DNA from: Nocardia carnea
Lineage (GTDB): Bacteria > Actinomycetota > Actinomycetes > Mycobacteriales > Mycobacteriaceae
DNA: 37,561 nt
Direction of reading: 5' to 3'
NCBI RefSeq assembly: GCF_029868855.1
Contig: NZ_JARWOV010000197.1
Location: forward strand, 1 to 37,561
Shown here piece after piece: positions 8,583 through 16,132 of the stretch. Each line of letters opens with the position of its first letter. Position 1 is the stretch's first letter. Below the pieces are notes generated by a model. It made no database searches, was not told the DNA's origin, and was given only the letters and a program-made list of their open reading frames with translations. Both the position numbers and the translations under genes were made by a program.

Positions 8583-9047
8583 ATGTGCACGAGTGGGCAG
8601 TACGACCCCGAATCGGCGGGCTCCGCCGAAGCGTTCGAAGTGCCGGATCTCACCGAGCTGCTGCGGATCTGGTCCGTGCGCAGTACCGGCGTCGCGAGCG
8701 CGCCGCGGCCGGTGGCGGATTTCGGGACGGCGTTCCGGGTGGGGCTGGGTCTGGCGCTGGCGCTGCTCGACGATTCCGATTCGTCGGGCCGGCAGGTTCT
8801 GGCCCGGCTCGAAGTGGCGGCCGCGCGCTGGGCTCGCGAGGAAGTTCCGCTCGAGGTGATTCAGCATGCGTTGCACGAAGGGGTCAAAAGCGGACTGGGA
8901 CTGCGTGAATCGCGGCTACTGCGACGCCCGGACCCGGCGTCCGGCGGGATCGATGGGTCGTTCGTGGTGGATGTGCTCGATACCCTGACCGCCGCGGTGT
9001 CGCGGGCCTATGTGGCGCAGGTGCGCAGTGGCCGGGAACCGGCCTGA
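8583..9047 (+). CDS. Stand-alone PucR-type N-terminal domain protein
   Basis: This 154-aa protein is not a complete regulator. It is homologous to the N-terminal ~170 residues of the PucR-type regulator encoded tail-to-tail just downstream. Compare AAARWAREEVPLEVIQHAL and HEGVKSGLGL here with AAAGWAREGVPIDTIHHAV and HEGFRLGLDL there. The C-terminal DNA-binding region is absent. I chose the ATG at 8583 because GGAGGGAG lies about six bases upstream; an in-frame GTG at 8526 would add 19 residues. It may act as a partner or antagonist of PucR-type proteins through domain-domain contact, or be a decayed duplicate. The intact frame and good start argue for function. Confidence 0.7.
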   Translation: MCTSGQYDPESAGSAEAFEVPDLTELLRIWSVRSTGVASAPRPVADFGTAFRVGLGLALALLDDSDSSGRQVLARLEVAAARWAREEVPLEVIQHALHEGVKSGLGLRESRLLRRPDPASGGIDGSFVVDVLDTLTAAVSRAYVAQVRSGREPA

Positions 9048-9052
9048 TGTTC

Positions 9053-10270
9053 TCACCGTGCCCGATAGCTGCGCGCGACGAGAGCGGAGCGCAGGTACCA
9101 CAGGCCCGACGGCTGGGTCGGGTCGAAACCGGTCAGCTGCGCCACACGTTTGAGCCGGTAATCGATGGTGTTGGTGTGAATATGCATGAGCCGGGCGGTG
9201 CGCTGCCGATTGAGATTGTTGGAGATATGGCGCTGCAGCGTTTCCAGCAACTCCGGATGATCGTCGAGCGGATCCAGCAGCGAACCGAGATATTCCCGGC
9301 CCGGCCCGGGCCGCGTGAGCTGGTATTCCAATGCCATATCGTCGAACCGGTAGAGCCCGGGCACGCAATCGAGCCGCTGCACCATATCGAGCAGCTCATG
9401 GGCCTGGTCCGCCGCCGCGGGGATATCGGGGGTGGGCGATTCCACCATCGCGGCGCTGATCGGTACCTGCGCCGCCCGCGACAGCTGCGGAATCAATTCG
9501 TCGAGCTCCTCGGTACCGAGGGCTTCGGCAGGCAGCAGCACGGTGCCACCGTCCACGCTCAGCAGCGACAACGCCGCGTCGGCGCAGCGGGTGGCCAGTT
9601 CCGCCTGCACGCGGCGCAGTTTGCGGCGGGCCACGACTTTACCGTCGAGCGCGGGAACGGATTCGTCGGAATGGGCCGGAATCGCCACGGCCAGCACGAT
9701 ATACGCGGGCGCGATCTCGATACCGCATTCGCGGGCCATGGTCGAGGTGCTGTGCCCACCCAGCAGCGCCGAGGTGAGCGTATGTACCGCCGTATGGTGT
9801 TCGTTGACCACCGAGCGCAGTTCCCGCACATAGGCCATCGAAATACAGACCGTCATCTTGTCGAGCATTTCGACGACGAGTTTGGCGCCGTCGACCAGAG
9901 CGGAATAGTCGGTCACCGTCGCCTGCGACACCACCAGATCCAGGCCGAGCCGGAAACCTTCGTGGACGGCGTGGTGGATGGTGTCGATCGGCACCCCTTC
10001 CCGTGCCCAGCCCGCGGCGGCGTTCTCCAGTCTTCGGGTCTTCTCGGGGATGTCCTGGCCGTCGAGCATGCTGACGGCCAGCTCCAGGCAGGTACGGGTG
10101 ATGGTGGTGACATCGCCGTAGATCGCATCGCCGGGCAGGGTCCCGCACGGCACCACGTTCTCCACGAAATGACCCACCATTCGGCGGGACAGTTTGCGGA
10201 CATCCTGAAGCGGGGCGGACATGGGCTGTCCGGATAGCGTCAGCTTGGTTCTGGTCGTGTCGACGGTCAT
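9053..10270 (-). CDS. PucR-type transcriptional regulator (CdaR-like, C-terminal HTH)
   Basis: This 405-aa protein has three parts. Residues ~20-175 are an RsbRD-like sensory domain, ~185-300 a GGDEF-related CdaR-type domain, and ~345-405 the PucR C-terminal helix-turn-helix. The last is recognisable from HISNNLNRQRTARLMHIHTNT, IDYRLKRVAQLTGFDP and GLWYLRSALVAR. The start at 10270 (MTVDTTRTKL) has AAGGAG upstream. Family members regulate purine, sugar-acid or polyketide genes, but no target lies alongside. The gene ends five bases from the stop of the plus-strand protein that shares its N-terminal domain, so the two transcripts converge and would overlap if either reads through. Confidence 0.85.
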   Translation of the reverse strand: MTVDTTRTKLTLSGQPMSAPLQDVRKLSRRMVGHFVENVVPCGTLPGDAIYGDVTTITRTCLELAVSMLDGQDIPEKTRRLENAAAGWAREGVPIDTIHHAVHEGFRLGLDLVVSQATVTDYSALVDGAKLVVEMLDKMTVCISMAYVRELRSVVNEHHTAVHTLTSALLGGHSTSTMARECGIEIAPAYIVLAVAIPAHSDESVPALDGKVVARRKLRRVQAELATRCADAALSLLSVDGGTVLLPAEALGTEELDELIPQLSRAAQVPISAAMVESPTPDIPAAADQAHELLDMVQRLDCVPGLYRFDDMALEYQLTRPGPGREYLGSLLDPLDDHPELLETLQRHISNNLNRQRTARLMHIHTNTIDYRLKRVAQLTGFDPTQPSGLWYLRSALVARSYRAR

Positions 10271-10433
10271 GCTGACTCCTTCTACCCCCGGATGGTGAGA
10301 CTGCGGCTCCACAGTAACGAGCGCATGTCGACCCGGGTACCGGTTTGCGAACTGGACTGGACGACCGTGAAGGGGTGCGCCGATCGCATTGTGACCGGCC
10401 ACAGTGGTATGGGCTATGGTCGGAACCCGCTGA

Positions 10434-10952
10434 TCAGGCCGGTAGTGCGGGTGCAAGGACACGTGTCACCCGCTCGGCCCGGCCACAGATTTCGGCGCCG
10501 GTTCCGGGCCCGGCACTGTCCAGCCGGACCCGGATCAGCCCGCCGCCCTCGGTGGGCAGTACCACGATGCAGGTCGCCGCGGAATCGGCGGTTCCCGGCT
10601 GCACTCGCTGCCCGGTCCGGTTCGCGACGCTGATCTCGGTGCGGGTGGCCTCGGCGCCGCCCACTGTCTCCGGCGACCCGGCAGTGGTGAACAGCACGCG
10701 CACCACGGCCTCGCCGCTGCTCCAGCCGCACCCCACCCAGCCCGGCTCCGCGGCGACATCCCGCCGTTGCGATCCGGCCGGGAATCCGGCCTCGGCGAGC
10801 AGGTCGGCGGGCAGACCGCAGGGGTCCCATACCGCCGCCGGATCCGTGACCGGCGCCGGCCCGCAGGCGCCGGTACCCAGTACGGCGGCGAGAGCACACC
10901 ACAGCATCCGGTGGCGGACGTGACTGCCCGGGGCAGCTGCCGAACTCGTCAT
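10434..10952 (-). CDS. DUF3558-like lipoprotein
   Basis: This protein has up to 172 aa and an exported lipoprotein signal: hydrophobic stretch MLWCALAAVLGTGAC with the lipobox cysteine at about residue 29. The mature part begins with the DPCGLPADLLAEAGF motif and has later Cys residues (WVGCGW, AATCIV, EICGRA), a pattern typical of the actinobacterial DUF3558 family. Such proteins are anchored outside the membrane; function is unknown. The start could be the ATG at 10952 or the internal ATG just before the hydrophobic stretch (about residue 16). Confidence 0.7.
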   Translation of the reverse strand: MTSSAAAPGSHVRHRMLWCALAAVLGTGACGPAPVTDPAAVWDPCGLPADLLAEAGFPAGSQRRDVAAEPGWVGCGWSSGEAVVRVLFTTAGSPETVGGAEATRTEISVANRTGQRVQPGTADSAATCIVVLPTEGGGLIRVRLDSAGPGTGAEICGRAERVTRVLAPALPA

Positions 10953-11022
10953 TCCGCGGATGCTAGCCGCGGGTTTCGTTGCGGCACAGGATCTCTGTGT
11001 GCCCTCACAGCGGCCGCCGGCT

Positions 11023-11045
11023 GCTTGTGCCCTATCGGCACAAGC
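11023..11045. promoter_or_regulatory. Perfect 9-bp inverted repeat in a divergent promoter region
   Basis: GCTTGTGCC (11023-11031), CTATC, GGCACAAGC (11037-11045). It lies 70 bp upstream of the DUF3558 gene and 133 bp upstream of the MFS exporter, so it could be an operator for either or a leader hairpin of the exporter mRNA. No regulator gene is adjacent on this side. Confidence 0.4.
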
Positions 11046-11178
11046 CGGTTCCGGCCGGTGCGGTGGGCAACCATCCTCCCACTATGTGGAAATCCCGGCC
11101 CTGTCCCGGCCGGACCGGGAATAGCGTGACCGAACGGCCGTGTTGGCCTGTCTGTTGTCCGAGGAGAGGAGTGCGCCG

Positions 11179-12591
11179 GTGGTGGCGGATACCGCAAAGG
11201 CCGGCGTAGGGCTGCGTTCCGACCGTGGCGCGATACTGGGCTCGCTGATGCTGGCCACCGGGCTGATCGCGCTCGATTCGACGATTATCGCGACCGCGGT
11301 ACTCTCCATCACCGCAAGTCTCGGCGGTTTCGCCCAGTTCCCCTGGCTGTTCTCCATCTACCTGCTGGCCCAAGCGGTCACCGTGCCCATCTACGGCAAG
11401 GTCGCGGATATGGTGGGCCGCAAACCGGTGATCCTCTTCGGTATCGCGGTATTCGCGCTCGGCTCGCTGCTCTGTGGCTTGGCCGGAAATATGATGTGGC
11501 TCATCGTGTTCCGGGGTATCCAGGGAATCGGCGCGGGCGCCATCCAGCCGATGACCATGACCATCGCCGGGGATATCTACACCCTCGCCGAACGCGCGAA
11601 GGCCCAGGGGTATATCGCCGGAGTCTGGGCACTGTCCTCGGTGGCCGGGCCCCTGCTGGGCGGGGTATTCGCCGACTACCTCGGCTGGCGGTGGATCTTC
11701 CTGATCAATCTGCCGCTGTCGGCCTGGGCAGCCTGGATGCTGTCGCGCCATTTCGCGGAGACCGTGCCCCGGCAGCGAACGCGCCTCGACTATCCCGGGA
11801 CGATCCTGCTGACCTCCGGGGCGGGGGCGGTGATCCTCGGCCTGCTCGAAGGTGGCCGGTCGTGGGGGTGGGCTTCGCCGGCGGGTATCGGGATCTTCGC
11901 CGGCGGCGCGGCCGCGCTGGTGGCGTTCGTTCTCGTGGAACGCCGGGCGGCGAATCCGATCCTGCCGCTGTGGCTTTTCACCCGGCGGGTGGTGGTGGCG
12001 AGTTCGGCGATCTCACTGCTCGTCGGTGCGCTACTACTCGGCCTGACCTCCTATGTCCCGACCTTCACCCAAGGCGTGCTGGGCGCGAGTGCTCTGGTCA
12101 GCGGTCTGACGGTAGGTGCGCTCACGCTGGGCTGGCCGCTCTCGGCCTCCCAGTCCGGCCGGGTGTATCTGCGGATCGGGTTCCGGTTCACCGCCGTCCT
12201 CGGCGGCGTGCTCGCCACGATCGGCGCGTCCGCGACACTGTTCATCGGCCCCGGATCATCGATCGGGCAGATCGCAGCCACCTGTTTCCTGATCGGTCTC
12301 GGGATGGGCCTGGTGGCCAGCCCGACCCTGATCGCCGCGCAGACCGCCGCCTCCTGGAACGAACGCGGCGTCGTGACATCGGCGAATATGTTCGCCAGGT
12401 CGATCGGCAGTGCGGTGGGGGTGGCCGTATTCGGGGCGCTGGTCAACTCACGGGTCGGTGATGCGGCCGTCCCCGCACCCGATGCCCTGGCCGAGGGGGT
12501 GCATCTGGTTTTCGTGGCGGTATTGGTGATGACGGTGGCCATCGTGGGTACCGGCGCCCTCATGCCGGGCCGCTCCGCATCCGGCCGGTAG
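11179..12591 (+). CDS. DHA2-type MFS drug exporter
   Basis: This is a 470-aa integral membrane transporter of the drug:H+ antiporter-2 type. Visible signatures are ALDSTIIATAV in helix 1, motif A GKVADMVGRKPV between helices 2 and 3, and the exporter motif C region SSVAGPLLGGVFADYLGW. The family usually has 14 helices, and the length fits. I start at the GTG at 11179 because the GAGGAGAGGA ribosome site lies about seven bases before it; the open frame extends to another GTG at 11140. The substrate is unknown. The gene ends in a strong hairpin and appears to be monocistronic. Confidence 0.85.
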   Translation: MVADTAKAGVGLRSDRGAILGSLMLATGLIALDSTIIATAVLSITASLGGFAQFPWLFSIYLLAQAVTVPIYGKVADMVGRKPVILFGIAVFALGSLLCGLAGNMMWLIVFRGIQGIGAGAIQPMTMTIAGDIYTLAERAKAQGYIAGVWALSSVAGPLLGGVFADYLGWRWIFLINLPLSAWAAWMLSRHFAETVPRQRTRLDYPGTILLTSGAGAVILGLLEGGRSWGWASPAGIGIFAGGAAALVAFVLVERRAANPILPLWLFTRRVVVASSAISLLVGALLLGLTSYVPTFTQGVLGASALVSGLTVGALTLGWPLSASQSGRVYLRIGFRFTAVLGGVLATIGASATLFIGPGSSIGQIAATCFLIGLGMGLVASPTLIAAQTAASWNERGVVTSANMFARSIGSAVGVAVFGALVNSRVGDAAVPAPDALAEGVHLVFVAVLVMTVAIVGTGALMPGRSASGR

Positions 12592-12600
12592 CGGCCCGGC
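12564..12600 (+). terminator. Terminator hairpin overlapping the end of the MFS gene
   Basis: A perfect 11-bp stem, GCCGGGCCGCT (12564-12574) with AGCGGCCCGGC (12590-12600), encloses a 15-nt loop and covers the stop codon at 12589-12591. The converging gene ends at 12611, so it may serve both directions. Confidence 0.55.
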
Positions 12601-12610
12601 GTCGCGGCGG

Positions 12611-13594
12611 CTACGCCTCGCGGCCGAGAACCTCCACTCGTTCCCCGGCCTCGAATTCGATCACCTGGTGGACCCGGGATCCGCCGACCGGGCCGAGATC
12701 GGCGAGTACCACCTCCCCGCGCCGGGTCAGCGCTTCGACGATCGCGTCCACCGGTTTCCCGTCCGATCCGGCGATGCGGAGGCAATCGCCGACCTCGAGG
12801 GCATCGGCGCGGACGCCGCTGGGAGCCGCCTGGGGGTTGTACACCCCGCAGTAGGTGCGGCCGGCCGTATCGCCGATTCCGCGATGGGCGATGGTCCACC
12901 ACACCGGTGCGGAACTTTCGCCGGCGGCCCGGCGGTGCCGGTACAGCACCCGATCGCGACCGTCCTCGGCGGCGGCCCGGCTCTCGTGCACCGAGACATG
13001 CCGCCGGATCGGTGCGCTGCGATGCTGTACGGTGCCCGCCGCACCGTCGACGACCAGTACCCAACCGGCGGACAGATCCTGATCCCGGGCTGCGTTCACC
13101 CGTTTGGCCAGGGCCTGCCCCGGAGTGGCACCGAGCCGGTCGGCCACCTCGGCCAGGCTCTCGGCCAGCCCCAGTGCCCGCAGGAACCCGGCCACCTCGA
13201 TCTCCGCGGTGCCGAGCCGCTGGGCGAGTACGGGCATCGGTGTGCGCTCACGCCATGCCCGCCGGGCGAGGTGCTCGTGTTCGGTGAGCCAGAGCGCGGA
13301 GGGCCCGTGCCGGTGGTTGTCCACGACCGTTGCCCACCAGTCCCATTCCGGTTCGGCGGCGAGCCGGTCCCGGATCCAGCCGGCGCGATCGGCGGCCCGG
13401 ACCTTCTCCTGCGGGGGAACGAAATTTCGCAGCGCGGCCCGCACGGCGGACGGTGTACGGCCGAGGTCGTCGGCGATCTCGACCAGGTCCTTGCCCGCTC
13501 GTAGTTCCGACGCGATGGTCCGATACTCCGATTCCCGCCACGAGGTGCCGTGCTGACGCGGCGGCAGCAGTCGTTGTTGTCCGAATTCACTCAT
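12611..13594 (-). CDS. Hypothetical protein with several helix-turn-helix-like segments
   Basis: I do not recognise a named family for this 327-aa protein. Residues ~18-60 look like a helix-turn-helix (ESEYRTIASELRAGKDLVE, then IADDLGRTPSAVRAAL), related in style to Myb/SANT or sigma-region-4 helices. Two further short repeats follow at ~105-160 (WRERTPMPVLAQRLGTAEI, then AESLAEVADRLGATPGQAL). The C-terminal part (~165-327) is mixed alpha/beta with strands WVLVVDGAAG and WWTIAHRGIG and ends in a small beta-rich module (VGDCLRIAGS, VVLADLGPVG). It could be a DNA-binding protein with a C-terminal sensor. The ATG at 13594 is used; an overlapping GTG at 13597 adds one residue. Confidence 0.65.
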   Translation of the reverse strand: MSEFGQQRLLPPRQHGTSWRESEYRTIASELRAGKDLVEIADDLGRTPSAVRAALRNFVPPQEKVRAADRAGWIRDRLAAEPEWDWWATVVDNHRHGPSALWLTEHEHLARRAWRERTPMPVLAQRLGTAEIEVAGFLRALGLAESLAEVADRLGATPGQALAKRVNAARDQDLSAGWVLVVDGAAGTVQHRSAPIRRHVSVHESRAAAEDGRDRVLYRHRRAAGESSAPVWWTIAHRGIGDTAGRTYCGVYNPQAAPSGVRADALEVGDCLRIAGSDGKPVDAIVEALTRRGEVVLADLGPVGGSRVHQVIEFEAGERVEVLGREA

Positions 13595-13801
13595 CACAGA
13601 ACCCCCGGTTCCGATGCGCCGGAGAGTATCCGCCGCGACCGGTCGGCCGATCGCGACTCACTCTCCGACTGTGTCCTACCTGCATGATTTTACTGTGGGG
13701 GTATGACAGAAACGGCTTCGCGAAGCGGCGGCGCACAGGCGCTGCCGGGTTCATATCTGTTCGGCAGCAACAGGTTAGGAGTTGCCGGGGCGTATGCCCG
13801 G

Positions 13802-13840
13802 CTCGGCCGTGCGCTGTACCGAATGCAGCGCACGGCCGAG
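13802..13840. terminator. Perfect 15-bp stem-loop
   Basis: CTCGGCCGTGCGCTG (13802-13816) pairs exactly with CAGCGCACGGCCGAG (13826-13840) across a 9-nt loop. It lies nine bases beyond the stop of the minus-strand remnant ending at 13849. This is one of the strongest intrinsic-terminator-like structures in the window. Confidence 0.6.
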
Positions 13841-13848
13841 TTGCGGTG

Positions 13849-14187
13849 TCAGGGAGTGGAATAGCCGATCAGCGCACCGATACCCGCACCGATCGGGATG
13901 GTGACCAGTGCACCGACCCCGCCCAGGAAGAAACCGAGTACCGCGCCGATCCCGCCGCCGATCAGCGCACCGATTCCGGCATTGTGCATTTTGCGGGCTT
14001 CGGTCCCCGGATCGGCGACCAGCTGGGCGATATGCTTACCCGCCGGTGTGGCGGCATCCGGAGTGAGCGTGAGGGTCCGGCCGTCCGCGGAGACCGCGGC
14101 CGTCAGTGGTGCGGTGGTACCGGCGGCAGCGACCCCGAGCGGCAGGGTGGTGCATGATGTTTCCCCACATGTTCTGCCGGCGTGGCT
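13849..14187 (-). pseudogene. 5'-truncated small membrane protein (DUF8020-like remnant)
   Basis: This frame is open from just after a TAG (14188-14190) to TGA (13849-13851). It encodes a coherent C-terminal part: LPLGVAAAGTTAPLTAAVSA, then DGRTLTLTPDAATPAGKHIA, a spacer, and a Gly/Ile-rich membrane hairpin (IGALIGGGIGAVLGFFLGG, then IPIGAGIGALIGYSTP). The order of a 'TLTPD' strand followed by a glycine-rich helical hairpin resembles the DUF8020-type secreted proteins common in Nocardia. The signal peptide and N-terminal half are missing and no ATG or GTG precedes the conserved part. An internal ATG at 13989 could yield a 46-residue glycine-rich peptide. I favour a decayed gene; a sequencing error near 14180 is the alternative. 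Confidence 0.5.
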
Positions 14188-14325
14188 CTACCGGCGGTCC
14201 CCAGAAGCCGGATCTCGGCCCGGAACCCATTCTCGAGCAACCGGTTACGACAGACAACGCTTTCGTGCCGATCGACCCCGACACGCCCTCCGGCGGATTC
14301 GGCGGCGATTCGGCCGTCCTGTCCG

Positions 14326-16119
14326 TCAGATATCCAGGATATGGGGTAGGCCCGCCCGGAACCGGTCGGCGTCGAGCTTCTTGGCCGCTTCGAACGCCGG
14401 CGGTGCGACCAGCGGGAACACCGGGGCGTGCGGGGCGGGATCATCGGCGGCGTCGATAATGGCATTGGCGGCGTTACGGCCCGATTCGTTGGCGCTCTCC
14501 ATGGTTGCCAGGTCGATATGACTGCGCACATGGTCGCCGCCGAAGAACAGGTTCGGAATCGCGCAATACGCGTGTGGCCGATGATCGTAGGATCCGACGG
14601 TATTGACCAGCAGCGGAGTCTCGTTGTGGGCGGTGCCACCGGACCAGCTGATCCCGGGATCCAGATGCCAGGAATGGACATCCTCGTCGCGCAGCCAGCC
14701 GGTCCCGGTGTTCAGCCATATCTTCAGCTGCGCCCATACTTCGGCCGCGATTTCTGCGGCGGTGCACTGCTTGGCGGTGCGCCGGTGCAGGATCCCCGGG
14801 GTATCCCAATCGGAGATATCCACCGAGAAGCATTCCCGGACCGACCCGTCGCCGTACTGGCCGGCGAAATCGCCGACCCACATCGGTGCCTGGCGCAGCG
14901 CCGTAAGAGCCCACGGCGAACCCAGGGCGGCGATATGACCCTCCGGGATCTCGGTGGGGCGGCGTAGATAGAACTGGATACCGACCATCCAATCGGTGAG
15001 CAGTTCCCGCATCCCCGCCAGGTGTGGATCGGCGTCGAGAATCGGATCGCTCAGCAACGGCACTGTTTTCTCCACGGGCATGGCGCAGACGTAGTGGTCC
15101 GCGACCACGGAGGTTGCTGCGCCCTGGGCGTCGGTCACGGTCACCGAGTCGATCCGGCCGCCGGCGTAGGACAGCCGGCTCGCGCGCTGTCCCATGACGA
15201 ATCGCACACCGCGGGACCGCAGATAGGCCACCCACGGGTCGATCCACGCGGCGTTCGTGGGGCGGTTCAGGATCCGGTCCACACCACCGGAGAACTCCGG
15301 GATCAGTCCCGTCCCGGCGAGTACCAGTGCCTCGCCGATGGTGCCGATGGTGCGCGCCGAACTCAGATGCGGTTTGGCCGCCACCGTGATGCGGGTGAGC
15401 GCATTGACGAGGTACGCCCGGTAGGCCGCGGATTTGCCGTCGGCCCGCATGATCTGTTCCCAGGTGAGGTATTCCCATTGCCCGAACCGCCGTTCGGTAC
15501 TCGAGGTGAACCACATGAGCATCTGCTTGCCGAAGAAGGCCAGTTCGTGCGGTGGCACTTCGGGGATGAAACCGAATGCGCTGACAATGCTGTTCTGCAG
15601 GCGTTCCGGGGTGAGCTGGTCGAGACCGGCTGTCTCCACGGGCGCGAAGATCGGCGGCCGGTCGCGGAAACCGGCCACGGTGCCCTCGACGCGGATCAGA
15701 TTGTCCAGGACGCCGTTCGGGTTGCCGGGAAACGGAATCCGGCGCATGGTGTCGGGAATGTTCTGATAGCACCCCGGGAAGAACCGGAATCCGTGCTCGC
15801 CGGGCAGATCGGCGCGTCCGCCGGTACCGGTGCCGGGGACCCCCATACTGCGTGCCTTGCCGCCGAGATGGGACGGTTCGTAGACGGTCACCCGGAACCC
15901 GCGTTCGACGAGTTCGTGGGCGGCCGACAAACCGGCCATTCCACCGCCGAAGATCGCGACGTCCTTACCGCCGGTGTGTAGACCGGGCGTTCGGTACCGG
16001 GCCGGGGTCGCGGTGGCGGTCGCCGGTGCGGCCGCGAGTATCGCGGCGCCGGCCAGTGCCCCGCGTAGCGCGGTACGGCGGTCGATCGTTGCTGACTTCT
16101 TCGGCAGCTGATCCGACAT
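14326..16119 (-). CDS. Tat-exported FAD-dependent amine-oxidase-fold dehydrogenase (HpnE-like)
   Basis: This is a 597-aa flavoenzyme. The N-terminus has a twin-arginine signal (DRRTALRGALAGAAILAAAP), so it should be folded with FAD in the cytoplasm and exported. The dinucleotide-binding motif VAIFGGGMAGLSAAHELVER lies at about residue 53 and is followed by EPSHLGGKARS; the C-terminal FAD motif is NLFFGGDHVRSHIDLATMES. The closest relatives in style are hydroxysqualene dehydroxylase HpnE and phytoene-desaturase-like enzymes, which act on polyprenoid lipids. The ATG at 16119 has AGGAG upstream. It is the second gene of an operon, 13 bases after another FAD enzyme, under a palindrome and a divergent TetR gene. 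Confidence 0.8.
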   Translation of the reverse strand: MSDQLPKKSATIDRRTALRGALAGAAILAAAPATATATPARYRTPGLHTGGKDVAIFGGGMAGLSAAHELVERGFRVTVYEPSHLGGKARSMGVPGTGTGGRADLPGEHGFRFFPGCYQNIPDTMRRIPFPGNPNGVLDNLIRVEGTVAGFRDRPPIFAPVETAGLDQLTPERLQNSIVSAFGFIPEVPPHELAFFGKQMLMWFTSSTERRFGQWEYLTWEQIMRADGKSAAYRAYLVNALTRITVAAKPHLSSARTIGTIGEALVLAGTGLIPEFSGGVDRILNRPTNAAWIDPWVAYLRSRGVRFVMGQRASRLSYAGGRIDSVTVTDAQGAATSVVADHYVCAMPVEKTVPLLSDPILDADPHLAGMRELLTDWMVGIQFYLRRPTEIPEGHIAALGSPWALTALRQAPMWVGDFAGQYGDGSVRECFSVDISDWDTPGILHRRTAKQCTAAEIAAEVWAQLKIWLNTGTGWLRDEDVHSWHLDPGISWSGGTAHNETPLLVNTVGSYDHRPHAYCAIPNLFFGGDHVRSHIDLATMESANESGRNAANAIIDAADDPAPHAPVFPLVAPPAFEAAKKLDADRFRAGLPHILDI

Positions 16120-16132
16120 GGTGCTCTCCTGG

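Larger units (their letters stand above)
13595..14325. other. Long gap with a gene remnant and a terminator
   Basis: No intact, well-started gene is visible between the HTH-rich gene and the flavoenzyme operon. The region holds a minus-strand reading frame without a start codon (13849-14187) and a 15-bp hairpin (13802-13840). A plus-strand 53-codon frame (13703-13864) runs through the hairpin and is discussed among the rejected items. Confidence 0.5.

Noticed and set aside
13703..13864. 53-codon plus-strand frame beginning MTETASRSGGAQALPG
   Set aside because: It has an ATG after a G-rich stretch, but it runs straight through the 15-bp terminator hairpin and overlaps the end of the opposite-strand remnant. 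No family resemblance is visible.
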